Positions 8,000 to 16,563 of a stretch of 64,000 bases of DNA are shown here, one piece after another (the first letter of the stretch is position 1; every line of letters begins with the position of its first letter). The notes under the pieces are model-generated. The model was not told the origin of the DNA. It searched no databases and saw only the letters and a list, made by a program, of their open reading frames with translations. Both the position numbers and the translations under genes were made by a program. Source of the stretch: Massilia terrae (GTDB taxonomy: Bacteria; Pseudomonadota; Gammaproteobacteria; Burkholderiales; Burkholderiaceae_D); assembly GCF_024753145.1 (NCBI RefSeq), contig NZ_JANUGU010000001.1, forward strand, positions 434,001 to 498,000, given 5' to 3'.

Positions 8000-9127
8000 A
8001 TGAAACGCCACCTCTATCGCGGCATCCTGCCGCTGCATCGCTGGGCCGGACTGACGGTCGGCATCGTCATCTTGTGGATCGCCGTGACCGGCGCCACGCT
8101 CGCATTCCGGCCACAGCTCGAACCCATGGAAAGCCGCGACCTGTTGACCGTGCCGGCCTGCGACGGCCATGCCTCGATCGACCAGCTGGCGGCGAATGCG
8201 GCCGCACTGCACAGCGGTGGCACGCTCGACTACGTGCGCCTGCTGGCGCCGAAAGCGGAAGGCGGCCGCATCCCGTCCGCGATGGTGCGCTTCACCGACC
8301 AGACCTTCGTCTACCTCGACCCCTGCAGCGGCGAGGTGCTGGGCCAGCGCCACCGCTACGCCGGCCTGTTCGGCACGCTGGAACAGCTGCACCGCTTCCG
8401 TTTCATGGACAACGGCAGCATCGTCACCGGCACGTCGGTGCTGGCGTTCGTGGCACTGCTGGTCGCCGGCGGCATCTTCCTGTGGTGGCCGGCCAGCGCC
8501 GCCGGCTGGCGCGGCGCGCTCAAGCTCGACCCCGCGCTGCGCGGACGCGCCCGCAACATCAACCGCCACAAGGTGTTCGGCCTGGTCGCGATGCCCATTG
8601 TGCTGGTGAGCGCCTTGAGCGGCTTGCCGCAGGCGCTGGACTGGTACCGCCAGGGCATCTACACCATCACCGGCTCGCCGCCGCCGGCCAAGCTGCCCAA
8701 GTCGGCCAAGCCGGCCGAAGGCGCCGCGCGCCTGCCGATGGAAGCGCTGTGGCAGCGTGCGCAGTCGATCGTGCCGGAGCCGCAGGACGTGCTGATGCAT
8801 ATTCCGCACAAGCCGCGCGCGCCGGTCGACATGTACCTGATCGAGCGCGACGCGCCGCACCCGAACGCGCGCACCTACCTGAACTTCGACGCCTACACCG
8901 GCGAGGTGCTGAGCTACACGCCGTACGCCTCCAACAGCGCGGGGCACAAGCTGTATTTCTGGCTGCTGTCGCTGCACACCGGCCACGTGGGCGGCGTGGT
9001 GGCCCAGCTGCTGCTGATGCTTGGCGCGCTGTGCGTGCCGGTGCTGGCGTGGACCGGCATCGGCAGCTGGCTGGGACGGCGCCGGCAGATGGCGGCGGCG
9101 CGCGCGGCGCAAGCAATGACGGCCTGA
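8000..9127 (+). CDS. PepSY-associated TM protein (inner-membrane reductase family)
   Basis: 375 residues from the ATG at 8000, preceded by GGAGAC; an upstream in-frame GTG at 7964 is less likely. TM1 lies near 13-35 (LPLHRWAGLTVGI with conserved HRW), an extracytoplasmic PepSY region follows, then further TM segments near 140, 190 and 335. Conserved histidines (HRW, ELHRF-like, NRHKVFG, SLHTGHVGG) fit the PepSY_TM family, whose members are linked to heme-dependent transmembrane electron transfer and ferric-siderophore reduction. It is the first gene of a pair with the next, homologous gene. It probably acts in iron or metal assimilation together with the TonB receptor downstream. Confidence 0.88.
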   Translation: MKRHLYRGILPLHRWAGLTVGIVILWIAVTGATLAFRPQLEPMESRDLLTVPACDGHASIDQLAANAAALHSGGTLDYVRLLAPKAEGGRIPSAMVRFTDQTFVYLDPCSGEVLGQRHRYAGLFGTLEQLHRFRFMDNGSIVTGTSVLAFVALLVAGGIFLWWPASAAGWRGALKLDPALRGRARNINRHKVFGLVAMPIVLVSALSGLPQALDWYRQGIYTITGSPPPAKLPKSAKPAEGAARLPMEALWQRAQSIVPEPQDVLMHIPHKPRAPVDMYLIERDAPHPNARTYLNFDAYTGEVLSYTPYASNSAGHKLYFWLLSLHTGHVGGVVAQLLLMLGALCVPVLAWTGIGSWLGRRRQMAAARAAQAMTA

Positions 9128-9146
9128 CCGCTAGAGTGGAGCAGCA

Positions 9147-11195
9147 ATGAACAAAGTCCTTTCGCAATTCACGATGCTGCGGGTGCATCGCTGGACCGGG
9201 CTCACCGCGGGACTGGTGCTGATGATGCTGGCGGTGACCGGCGCGTCGATGCTGTTCCGGCCGCAGATCGAGCCACGGCTCGACCGCGACCTGCTGACCG
9301 TGCCGGCCTGCCTGGGCCGGGCGCCGATCGACGAACTGACGGCGGCGGCGCGCGCAGCCTACCCGAAGGGCAAGCTGGACTTCATCCGGCTGGAAAGCGC
9401 CGCGCCCACGACCGAACATGTACCGGCCGCGTACGTGCGATTCAAGGACAAGAACACGGTCTACCTGAACCCGTGCACCGCCCAGGTGCTGGGGCAGCGC
9501 AACCGCTACGCCGGCCTGTTCGGCAGCATCGAGGGCCTGCACCGGATGCGCTTCATCGAAGAGGGCGAGGAGGTGGCCGGCACCACGGCGCTGCTGACCG
9601 TGCTGGTGCTGCTCGGCGGCGGCTACTACCTGTGGTGGCCGTCCACCCGGCGCGGCATGCGCAGCGCGATGCGCTACGACTCCTCGCTGCGCGGCCCCGC
9701 CCGCACCCTGAGCCTGCACCGTACGGTCGGCCTGTACGTCGGGCTGGTGGTGATGGCCAGCGCGCTCACCGGCCTGCCGCAGGCGTTCAAGTGGTACAAG
9801 CAGGGGCTGTACGCGGTCACCGCTTCACCGAGGCCCGCCAAGCCGCCGAAATCGGCACCGGGCGACGCGCGCGCCACGCTGGAACAGGCCTGGCTGGTTG
9901 GCCAGCAGACCGTTCCCGGGGCCGTGGTTAGCCAGTTGCGCTATCCGGAAAAGGCCAAGGATGCGATCGAAATGTTCTTCATCGAGCGCGACGCGCCGCA
10001 TCCGAACGCGCGGACCTACCTCTACCTGGATGCCGGCACGGCCGCGCCGCTGCGCTTCGAACCTTACGCGAAGAGCAGCACCGGCAACCGCCTCTACTTC
10101 TGGATGCTGTCCCTGCACAATGGCCTGATCGGCGGGCTGGCGGGCAAATGCGTGATGCTGTTTGGCCTGCTCGGCGTGCCGCTGCTCGGCTACACGGGCA
10201 TCTCCAGCTTCCTGCGCCGCTCGCTGCGCCGCGCGCCGGCCGGCCGGCTGAGCGTGCGCGTCGCCGCGCGCACCGTCGAAGCGGACGACATCGTGCGCTT
10301 CGAGCTGGTGGCCGCCGACGGTGGCGTTCTTCCGCCATTCACGCCGGGCGCGCACATCGAGGTCTACCTGAAGCGCGGCCTGGTGCGCCGCTACTCGCTC
10401 TGCAACAACCCGTGTGAATTCCACCGCTACGTGATCGCCGTGCTGCGCGATCCCAAGTCGCGCGGCGGGTCGGAGTTGCTGCACACGCAGGTGCGCGAGG
10501 GCGACCTGCTGGAGATCAGCGCGCCACGCAACCACTTCCCGCTGGCCGAAACCACAGGCGAAACGCTGCTGCTTGCGGGCGGCATCGGCATCACGCCGCT
10601 GCTGTCGATGGCCGAACACCTGGCCGACCAGGGTGCGCGTTTCCGCCTGCATTACCGGGCCCGTTCACGCTCGGCGATGGCCTTTGCCGGCTACATCGAG
10701 TCGCGCTTCGCCGACAGCACCGCGCTGCACCTCAGCGACGGCGCTCCGGAGCAGCTGCTGGACCTGAACACGCTGCTGGTTGATCCGTCGCCCGCACGCC
10801 ACCTGTACGTGTGCGGCCCCAAGGGCTTCATGGACGCGGTGCTGGAGACGGCTGCGCGCCTGGGCTGGGACAAGGCCAACCTGCACCGCGAATACTTTGC
10901 CGGCGAGGTGGTGGCCAGCAGCGCCGACCAGCCCTTCGAGGTGCGCGCGGCGCGCAGCAACAAGGTGATCACGATCGCCAGCGGCCAGTCGCTGCTGCAG
11001 GGACTGGCCAAGGCAGGGATCGACGTGCCGCGTTCGTGCGAGCAGGGCGTGTGCGGCACCTGCATGACCACCGTGCTGGAAGGCGAGCCCGATCACCGCG
11101 ACCTGTACCTGAGCGACGAACAGCGCGCCAGCAAGCGCTGCATCCTGCCGTGCTGCTCGCGTTCGCGCACGCCGCTGCTGGTTCTGGATATCTGA
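9147..11195 (+). CDS. PepSY-TM protein fused to a flavin/2Fe-2S oxidoreductase
   Basis: 682 residues. Residues 1 to about 360 are a second PepSY_TM unit clearly homologous to the preceding gene (LRVHRWTGLTAGL, GLHRMRF, SLHRTVGLYV, SLHNGLIGG). Residues about 365-590 are a phthalate dioxygenase reductase-type module: RRYSLCNNP for the flavin and LLLAGGIGITPLLSM for the pyridine nucleotide. The C-terminus (about 600-682) is a plant-type ferredoxin with CEQGVCGTC and a distal CILPCC cysteine. The order flavin, NAD, 2Fe-2S matches that reductase family. The protein could pass electrons from cytosolic NAD(P)H through the membrane PepSY part to a periplasmic ferric or other metal chelate. Confidence 0.9.
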   Translation: MNKVLSQFTMLRVHRWTGLTAGLVLMMLAVTGASMLFRPQIEPRLDRDLLTVPACLGRAPIDELTAAARAAYPKGKLDFIRLESAAPTTEHVPAAYVRFKDKNTVYLNPCTAQVLGQRNRYAGLFGSIEGLHRMRFIEEGEEVAGTTALLTVLVLLGGGYYLWWPSTRRGMRSAMRYDSSLRGPARTLSLHRTVGLYVGLVVMASALTGLPQAFKWYKQGLYAVTASPRPAKPPKSAPGDARATLEQAWLVGQQTVPGAVVSQLRYPEKAKDAIEMFFIERDAPHPNARTYLYLDAGTAAPLRFEPYAKSSTGNRLYFWMLSLHNGLIGGLAGKCVMLFGLLGVPLLGYTGISSFLRRSLRRAPAGRLSVRVAARTVEADDIVRFELVAADGGVLPPFTPGAHIEVYLKRGLVRRYSLCNNPCEFHRYVIAVLRDPKSRGGSELLHTQVREGDLLEISAPRNHFPLAETTGETLLLAGGIGITPLLSMAEHLADQGARFRLHYRARSRSAMAFAGYIESRFADSTALHLSDGAPEQLLDLNTLLVDPSPARHLYVCGPKGFMDAVLETAARLGWDKANLHREYFAGEVVASSADQPFEVRAARSNKVITIASGQSLLQGLAKAGIDVPRSCEQGVCGTCMTTVLEGEPDHRDLYLSDEQRASKRCILPCCSRSRTPLLVLDI

Positions 11196-11213
11196 ACGCA
11201 AACCTGAACAGGA

Positions 11214-11230
11214 TTTCAGGATCAATTCAG
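11214..11230 (+). promoter_or_regulatory. Tandem box B upstream of the TonB receptor
   Basis: TTTCAGG (11214-11220), ATCA spacer, ATTCAG (11225-11230), again an 11-bp period. Two copies in the opposite orientation lie just upstream (TCTGAAC at 11191 and CCTGAAC at 11203). The site lies about 140 nt before the TTG start of the receptor, in the 177-nt gap that separates it from the PepSY genes. This matches box A and box C. Confidence 0.55.
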
Positions 11231-11372
11231 AAGCGGTTAATACAGCATTATTAGCATGACCATGTCGACTGGAGCTTTCGGCCAGGACGGCAAACAGACA
11301 TAATTCTAACGAACAGGCATCCGGCCCAAATGCTCCAAAGAGCGGTGACCAGGGTGCCGAAGGAGACAGATT

Positions 11373-13433
11373 TTGGAATTCCAGCGTGCCCGCATCCCGG
11401 CAGCGCTTTGCGCAGCCTTTGGCCTGGCCAGTGTCCTGGCCACCCCTTCCACCTTTGCGCAGGCCGCCACCGACGAAGCGCCAAAGGCCGTCACCGTCGA
11501 CACCCAGTCGATGATGACGAAGAACGTCGTGAGCCGCGCCGCGATGGACGCGATGGACACCCAGGACGGCTACGCCGACGCGATCAAGAACGTGGCCGGT
11601 GTCTCCAGCAGCAACGCCAAGGGCAGCGCCAACGACGCGGTGCGCATCCGCGGCATCCAGCTGAACCTGTTCACCGACTATCGCCTCAACGGCGGCCTCC
11701 CGATCACCGGCGTGATGTCGTTCCCGACCGAAGACAAGGAGCGGATCGAGGCGCTGAAGGGCGCGAACGCGCTGATGTTCGGTATCGCCAGCCCGGCCGG
11801 CATCATCGACCTGGTGACCAAGCGCGCCGGCGCCCGTGACGTCACCAGCGCTTCGCTGTCGGGCAACGCATTCGGCCAGGCCAACGTCGGCGCCGACATC
11901 GGCCGCCGTTTCGGCGACAACAAGCAGTTCGGCATCCGCGTCAACGTCTCGCGCGCCCATCTCGAAAATGGCATCGAGGACGCCTCCGGCACCGGCAGTT
12001 TTGCGAGCGCCGCGCTGGACTGGCGCGTGAACCGCGCGCTGACCCTGTTGCTGGACGTGGAAAACTACCGCAAGGACGTGGTGGAGCAGGCCAGCGTGAG
12101 CCTGTCGCCGGTTGACCCGAAGACCGGAAAGATTCCGGTGCCGCGTGTGCCGGATCCACGTAATCTGCTGTCGGGCACCTGGGACGTCTACCATCCGCGC
12201 ACCACCAACGAGCAGCTGCGCGCGCTCTACACCATCGCCCCGGGCTGGCGCGCCACCTTCGAGGTGTCGCGTTCGGATTCGGACCGCACCCGCATCCAGG
12301 ACCGCATCGACATCGGTACCAATCTCGATTCGGGCATTGGCAACAACAACGTCACTTACATCGCCAACAAGTACGTGACCAAATTCAGCCGCGCCGAGGT
12401 GGCCGGCCACTTCGACACCTTCGGGCTGGACAACGAGCTGACCATGGGCGTGTCGCGCACCGACCGCCTGACCCGCACCTCGACCAATCCGAACGTGCAG
12501 CCGGCCGGCCAGAAACAGAACATCTATGCGCCAATGGTGCTGGCGGCGCCGATCCTGCCGGCCGGGCCGCTGGTGTTCGCCGATTCCACCAGCCTGAATA
12601 CCGGCGTGTACGTCTATGACACCGTGCACGTGGACGACAAGTGGAAGCTGCTGCTCGGCCTGCGCCAGACCCGTTTCGACTTCCGCAACGCCAAGGGCGT
12701 CACGGCGGGCACCACGTCCTCGCCCGCGTTCGGCGTGCTGTACGACGTGACCAAGGCCACCACCATCTACACCAGCTACATGAAGGGCCTGGAGGAGGGC
12801 GCAGTGGCGCCCACCAACAAGCAGACCCTGAACGCAGGCGAGATCCTGCCGCCGGCAGTGGCCACCCAGTCGGAGTTCGGCATCCGCACTGCCTACTTCA
12901 AGGGCATCAACGCGAGCCTGGCCTACTTCGACATCAAACGCCCGAACGCGATCACCGAGCCGTCGACCGGCATCTTCGCCAACGTCGGCATCAACCGCTT
13001 CAAGGGCGTCGAGACCACCATCAACGCCGAACTGACGCGCCAGCTCAGCCTCGATGTATCCGGCCAGCTGATGAATTCCGTGCAGGTGTCCGACACCGAC
13101 ATCAACGGCAAGCGGCCGGAGAACACGCCGCATTTGGTGGTCAGCACCGGCCTGAATTACAAGGTGCAGGCAGTGCCGGGACTGCGCCTGCGCGCCGGCG
13201 CCTCGTACGTGGGCGAGCGCAACATCAACCCGCAGAACCAGGGGATGATCCCGTCGGTGCTGCTGTACTCGGCCGGCATCGGCTACTCCACCAAGATCGC
13301 CGGGCACGGCCTGTCGCTGCAGCTGAACGTCGACAACCTGGCCAACCGCCGCTACTGGAACGCGGTCGCCACCGGCACCTACGGCGCAGGCATGGACCGC
13401 AGCTACAAGTTCAGCGCGAAGATCGATTACTAA
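11373..13433 (+). CDS. TonB-dependent siderophore-type receptor
   Basis: 686 residues. Start is TTG at 11373, chosen because AAGGAGACA lies just upstream and it gives a complete signal peptide ending STFAQA. The plug has VAGVSSSNAKGSANDAVRIRGIQ, ERIEALKGANALMFGIASPAGIIDLVTKR, the pattern of ferric-siderophore receptors (FhuE/FecA/FpvA class). The barrel has a NLANRRYWN motif and ends in KFSAKIDY. It presumably imports a ferric or other metal chelate with TonB energy. It is followed after 12 nt by a solute-binding protein gene. The substrate is not determined. Confidence 0.93.
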   Translation: MEFQRARIPAALCAAFGLASVLATPSTFAQAATDEAPKAVTVDTQSMMTKNVVSRAAMDAMDTQDGYADAIKNVAGVSSSNAKGSANDAVRIRGIQLNLFTDYRLNGGLPITGVMSFPTEDKERIEALKGANALMFGIASPAGIIDLVTKRAGARDVTSASLSGNAFGQANVGADIGRRFGDNKQFGIRVNVSRAHLENGIEDASGTGSFASAALDWRVNRALTLLLDVENYRKDVVEQASVSLSPVDPKTGKIPVPRVPDPRNLLSGTWDVYHPRTTNEQLRALYTIAPGWRATFEVSRSDSDRTRIQDRIDIGTNLDSGIGNNNVTYIANKYVTKFSRAEVAGHFDTFGLDNELTMGVSRTDRLTRTSTNPNVQPAGQKQNIYAPMVLAAPILPAGPLVFADSTSLNTGVYVYDTVHVDDKWKLLLGLRQTRFDFRNAKGVTAGTTSSPAFGVLYDVTKATTIYTSYMKGLEEGAVAPTNKQTLNAGEILPPAVATQSEFGIRTAYFKGINASLAYFDIKRPNAITEPSTGIFANVGINRFKGVETTINAELTRQLSLDVSGQLMNSVQVSDTDINGKRPENTPHLVVSTGLNYKVQAVPGLRLRAGASYVGERNINPQNQGMIPSVLLYSAGIGYSTKIAGHGLSLQLNVDNLANRRYWNAVATGTYGAGMDRSYKFSAKIDY

Positions 13434-13445
13434 AGGAAGACAGAC

Positions 13446-14534
13446 ATGGCACTGAAATTGATCGCGGCCGCACTGGCCCTGGCATGCGCCACCGCCCATG
13501 CGGCCCCGCCGCGCGGCTACCCGGCCGACTACCAGCACATCGTCGACGCCGCGCGCACCGAGGGCAAGCTGGTGGTGAAGAGCGTGTTGAGTAACAAGGC
13601 GGCGGCCCCGCTGGTGCAGGACTTCATGCGCATGTACCCGGGCATCGAGGTCGATTACGACGGCGAGCTGGGTTCCAACGAGATGGATGCCTGGGTCCGC
13701 GAGCACGATGGCAAGGCGGAGGGCGCGGACGTGGTGTGGAGTTCGTCGATGGACCTGCAGATGGAGCTGGTCAAGGAAGGCTACGCGCAGGCCTGGCATT
13801 CGCCGCAGGCCGACAAGGTGCCGGCGTGGGCCAATTATCGCGACCTCGCGTACGGCACCACCTTCGAGCCGGTGGCGATTGTCTACAACAAGGACCTGGT
13901 GCAGGGCGACCAGGTGCCGCGCGACCACGCCAGCTTTGCCCGCGTCATTCGCGACCCGCGCTTCAAGGGCAAGGTGACGGCCTTCGATATCGAGAAGAGC
14001 GGGGTCGGCTTCATGTTCGCGGCGCAGGACCTCCAGCACTACAAGGAGATGCCGGCGCTGTTGCGCAGCATGGGTGCGGCGGCTTACCAGCCCTCGCCGG
14101 GCACCGGCAACATGCTCACCAAGATCAACTCGGGCGAATACCTGATCGGCTACAACGTGATGGGTGCGTATGCGATGAGCCGTTCGCAGGCCGACCTGCC
14201 GCACCTTGGCGTGGTGCTGCCGAAGGACTTCACGATGGTGCTGACGCGCGTCACCTTCATCGCCGCCCATGCGCGCCATCCGAATGCGGCGCGCTTGTGG
14301 ACGGACTTCCTGCTGTCCGCCCACGGCCAGAAGGTGCTGGGCGACGCGGTCAAGCTTGCGCCGATCCGCGCCGATGTCGATGCCGAGGTGTCGCAGGCCA
14401 GGCTGCTGCGCGAGATTAATGGCCATGTGCGGCCGATCGCGGTGAATCTCGACCTGACCGGGCCGATCCAGCCGCAGCGCCATGAAGAATTGCTCCACTC
14501 CTGGAAGCAGGCCGTGGCCGAAGGCGGGAACTGA
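13446..14534 (+). CDS. Periplasmic ABC solute-binding protein, FbpA/AfuA-like (family 1)
   Basis: 362 residues with signal peptide (ALALACATAHA). The fold signatures of the iron(III)/phosphosugar-type binding proteins are visible: EGKLVVKSVLSN, VDYDGELGSNEMDAWVREHDG, ADVVWSSSMDLQ, AFDIEKSGVGFMFAAQDL. The twin tyrosines that bind iron in FbpA are not evident, so the ligand may be an organic acid or phosphorylated compound. No ABC permease or ATPase gene is nearby. The protein may deliver cargo to another transporter or present ligand to the sensor kinase encoded at 5.8 kb. A clear terminator follows. Confidence 0.85.
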   Translation: MALKLIAAALALACATAHAAPPRGYPADYQHIVDAARTEGKLVVKSVLSNKAAAPLVQDFMRMYPGIEVDYDGELGSNEMDAWVREHDGKAEGADVVWSSSMDLQMELVKEGYAQAWHSPQADKVPAWANYRDLAYGTTFEPVAIVYNKDLVQGDQVPRDHASFARVIRDPRFKGKVTAFDIEKSGVGFMFAAQDLQHYKEMPALLRSMGAAAYQPSPGTGNMLTKINSGEYLIGYNVMGAYAMSRSQADLPHLGVVLPKDFTMVLTRVTFIAAHARHPNAARLWTDFLLSAHGQKVLGDAVKLAPIRADVDAEVSQARLLREINGHVRPIAVNLDLTGPIQPQRHEELLHSWKQAVAEGGN

Positions 14535-14558
14535 GCCGCCCGCCATAGGTACACGTTT

Positions 14559-14585
14559 AAACCGCGCCGAGGCGCGGTTTTTTTT
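14559..14585 (+). terminator. Rho-independent terminator after the receptor/binding-protein unit
   Basis: A perfect 10-bp stem AAACCGCGCC / GGCGCGGTTT with a 2-nt GA turn (14569-14570) runs into a T tract to 14585. It lies 25 nt after the stop of the binding-protein gene and before box C, so it separates two transcription units. Confidence 0.9.
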
Positions 14586-14611
14586 CGTCCCCGCGCCGAA
14601 CATGAACGAAC

Positions 14612-14629
14612 TTTCAGGGAAGGTTCAGG
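14612..14629 (+). promoter_or_regulatory. Tandem box C upstream of the outer-membrane/carrier operon
   Basis: TTTCAGG (14612-14618), GAAG spacer, GTTCAGG (14623-14629), with a weaker third half-site ATTCAAG at 14633. Box A has the same half-sites with the same spacing. The site lies between the terminator and the ATG at 14685, and so marks the promoter of the next operon. Confidence 0.6.
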
Positions 14630-14684
14630 TTGATTCAAGGATGGCGCTTTACGCTGCATGCATCAATAAACAAAAGGAGACACC

Positions 14685-15446
14685 ATGCAGTTGCAGTTTC
14701 GCGCCGCGCGCGCGCTGTCGCCGTTGATGCTGGCGGTGGCAGCGATGCTGGCCATGCCCTCGGCCTACGCCTACCGCCCCTTCGACGGCACCGATGCCGC
14801 CGTCGCCGAGAAGGGCATGTTCGAGCTAGAACTGGGCGGCGGCTACCTGCGCCAGACCGGCGGCCGGATGCGCACGCTCCCCGGCGCCGTATTCAACTTC
14901 GGCATCATCGACGATACCGAACTGGTGATCGAGGGCCGCCTGAACACCGCCATCGACCGCACCGACGCACCGTACCGCACCGGCCTGAACGACACCCAGG
15001 TCTCGATCAAGCACGTGCTGCGCCACGGCAGCCTGCAGGACGGAGGCAGCGGCATCAGCGTCGCCGTGGAGTGCGCGGCGCTGCTGCCTGGCTATCACGG
15101 TGAACAGGGCAGCGGCGGCAGCTGCGCAGCCATCGCATCGCAGCGCTTCAATTGGGGAACGGTGCACGTGAACGTGGCCAGCGAGCGCGATCGCGCCCAC
15201 CACTGGGGCCAGTTCCACGGCGTGATCCTCGAAGGTCCGGAGGACTGGAAGGTACGCCCGGTGCTGGAGCTGACGCACGAGCATACCGCCGGAGAGCCGC
15301 GTTCGCGCGGGGCGCTTGTCGGCGCTATCTGGAATGTCGGCGAGGAGCTCGCGCTCGACGCCGGCGTGCGCCGCGTGCGCAGCGACGGCGCCCGCATCAC
15401 CGAGGCGCGCTTCGGCCTCACCTGGGGCTTCAAGATGGGCCGCTAA
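14685..15446 (+). CDS. Outer-membrane beta-barrel-like protein of unknown role
   Basis: 253 residues with a signal peptide ending PSAYAYRPFDGTDAAV and an AGGAGACACC ribosome site. The mature part has alternating hydrophobic strands (MFELELGGGYLRQTGG, VFNFGIIDDTELVIEGR, RFGLTWGFKMGR) that look like a small outer-membrane barrel of the phenol-degradation MetA-like/transporter-like group. No catalytic motif is seen. It is the first gene of the 14.7-19.6 kb operon and may be a pore or an outer-membrane partner for the substrate of the carrier downstream. Family assignment is tentative. Confidence 0.65.
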   Translation: MQLQFRAARALSPLMLAVAAMLAMPSAYAYRPFDGTDAAVAEKGMFELELGGGYLRQTGGRMRTLPGAVFNFGIIDDTELVIEGRLNTAIDRTDAPYRTGLNDTQVSIKHVLRHGSLQDGGSGISVAVECAALLPGYHGEQGSGGSCAAIASQRFNWGTVHVNVASERDRAHHWGQFHGVILEGPEDWKVRPVLELTHEHTAGEPRSRGALVGAIWNVGEELALDAGVRRVRSDGARITEARFGLTWGFKMGR

Positions 15447-15467
15447 ATCAAATAAACAAAGGAGACA

Positions 15468-16532
15468 TTGATGAACAAAATTCACCGCACCCTGATCGCC
15501 GCCGCCGCGCTGCTGGCCTGCTGCGCCGCCGGCGCCGCCGAACAGCAGGGTTACCACCTGGAGAAGGTGGTCACCATCAAGAGCAGCGACACCGGCTGGG
15601 ACTACAACGTACTGGACGCCAAGCGCGGCCACCTGTTCATCGCCCACCGCGCCGATGGCCTTCATGTGTACGACACCCGCGCGGGCAAGATGATCAAGAC
15701 GCTCGACAGGAGCGAGGGCACCAACACCTCGGCGCTCGCGCCCGAGTTTGATCTCGGCATCGCCGGCACCACCGAGGGCGACGTCATTCTGTTCCACCCT
15801 TCGACGCTAAAGACCATCAGCCGTGCCAAGAGCAGCACCGACGGCTTCGACGGCGCCACCTACGACGCCGTGACCCAGCGCTTCGCAATGGTCGGTGAGG
15901 CCGACGAGCATGCCGGCACCACGCCGGTGCTGTTCTTCGACGGCCGCACCGGCAAGGAGATCGGCAGCGTGGTCCTGAAGAGCATCAAGGTGGACGCACC
16001 GCGTCCGGACGGAAAGGGCAACATCTTCCTGCCGCTGCGCGACCGCGCGCTGGTGTCGCGCATCGACGCACGCGCGCTGAAGGAAACCGGCAGCTTCGCG
16101 CTGGGCGAGTGCAAGCAGCCATCTTCGCTGGACCTGGACCTGACCCACCAGCGCGTGTTCGTCGGCTGCCGAGGCAAGGGCGCTGCCGGCCCGCAGCTCG
16201 CGGTGCTGGATGCGCAGGACGGCCGCCAGATCGCGAGCCTGCCGATCGGCCGAGGTGTCGACGAGGTGATGTATGACGCGAAGAAGGCTGCCATCCTCAC
16301 CGCCAACGGCCAGGACGCCACCATGACCGTGATCGCGCAGGCAAGCGCCGACCAGTACCGCGTCGCGCAGACCATCGGCACCCGCCCGATGGCGCGCACC
16401 GGCGTGCTGGACGAGGCGACTGGCAAGGTCTTCCTGGTCAACGCCCAATACGTCGAGACCTACGGCGACGATGGAAAGGGCACCACGCGCTTCCTGCCCA
16501 ATACCTTCAGCGTGCTGACCTTCTCGCGCTGA
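15468..16532 (+). CDS. YncE-like periplasmic beta-propeller protein
   Basis: 354 residues with a signal peptide (LIAAAALLACCAAGAAEQQ). Repeated blades contain LDAKRGHLFIAHRADGLHVYD, LDLDLTHQRVFVGCRGK, VLDEATGKVFLVNAQYVETY, typical of seven-bladed YVTN/YncE-type propellers. YncE in E. coli is induced under iron limitation, which fits the TonB and PepSY context, but the role of the family is not settled. The GGAGAC ribosome site precedes the ATG. It sits 21 nt after the outer-membrane gene and before the carrier gene, so it is co-transcribed. Confidence 0.8.
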   Translation: MMNKIHRTLIAAAALLACCAAGAAEQQGYHLEKVVTIKSSDTGWDYNVLDAKRGHLFIAHRADGLHVYDTRAGKMIKTLDRSEGTNTSALAPEFDLGIAGTTEGDVILFHPSTLKTISRAKSSTDGFDGATYDAVTQRFAMVGEADEHAGTTPVLFFDGRTGKEIGSVVLKSIKVDAPRPDGKGNIFLPLRDRALVSRIDARALKETGSFALGECKQPSSLDLDLTHQRVFVGCRGKGAAGPQLAVLDAQDGRQIASLPIGRGVDEVMYDAKKAAILTANGQDATMTVIAQASADQYRVAQTIGTRPMARTGVLDEATGKVFLVNAQYVETYGDDGKGTTRFLPNTFSVLTFSR

Positions 16533-16563
16533 TCCTGCCACAACAACGATGATGGAGACCGAA

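Noticed and set aside
10665..14603. Very long open frame on the minus strand opposite the receptor and binding-protein genes
   Set aside because: It is low-complexity (Arg, Ala, His, Gln-rich), has no recognisable domain, and lies antisense to well-supported genes. Such frames arise from the high GC content.
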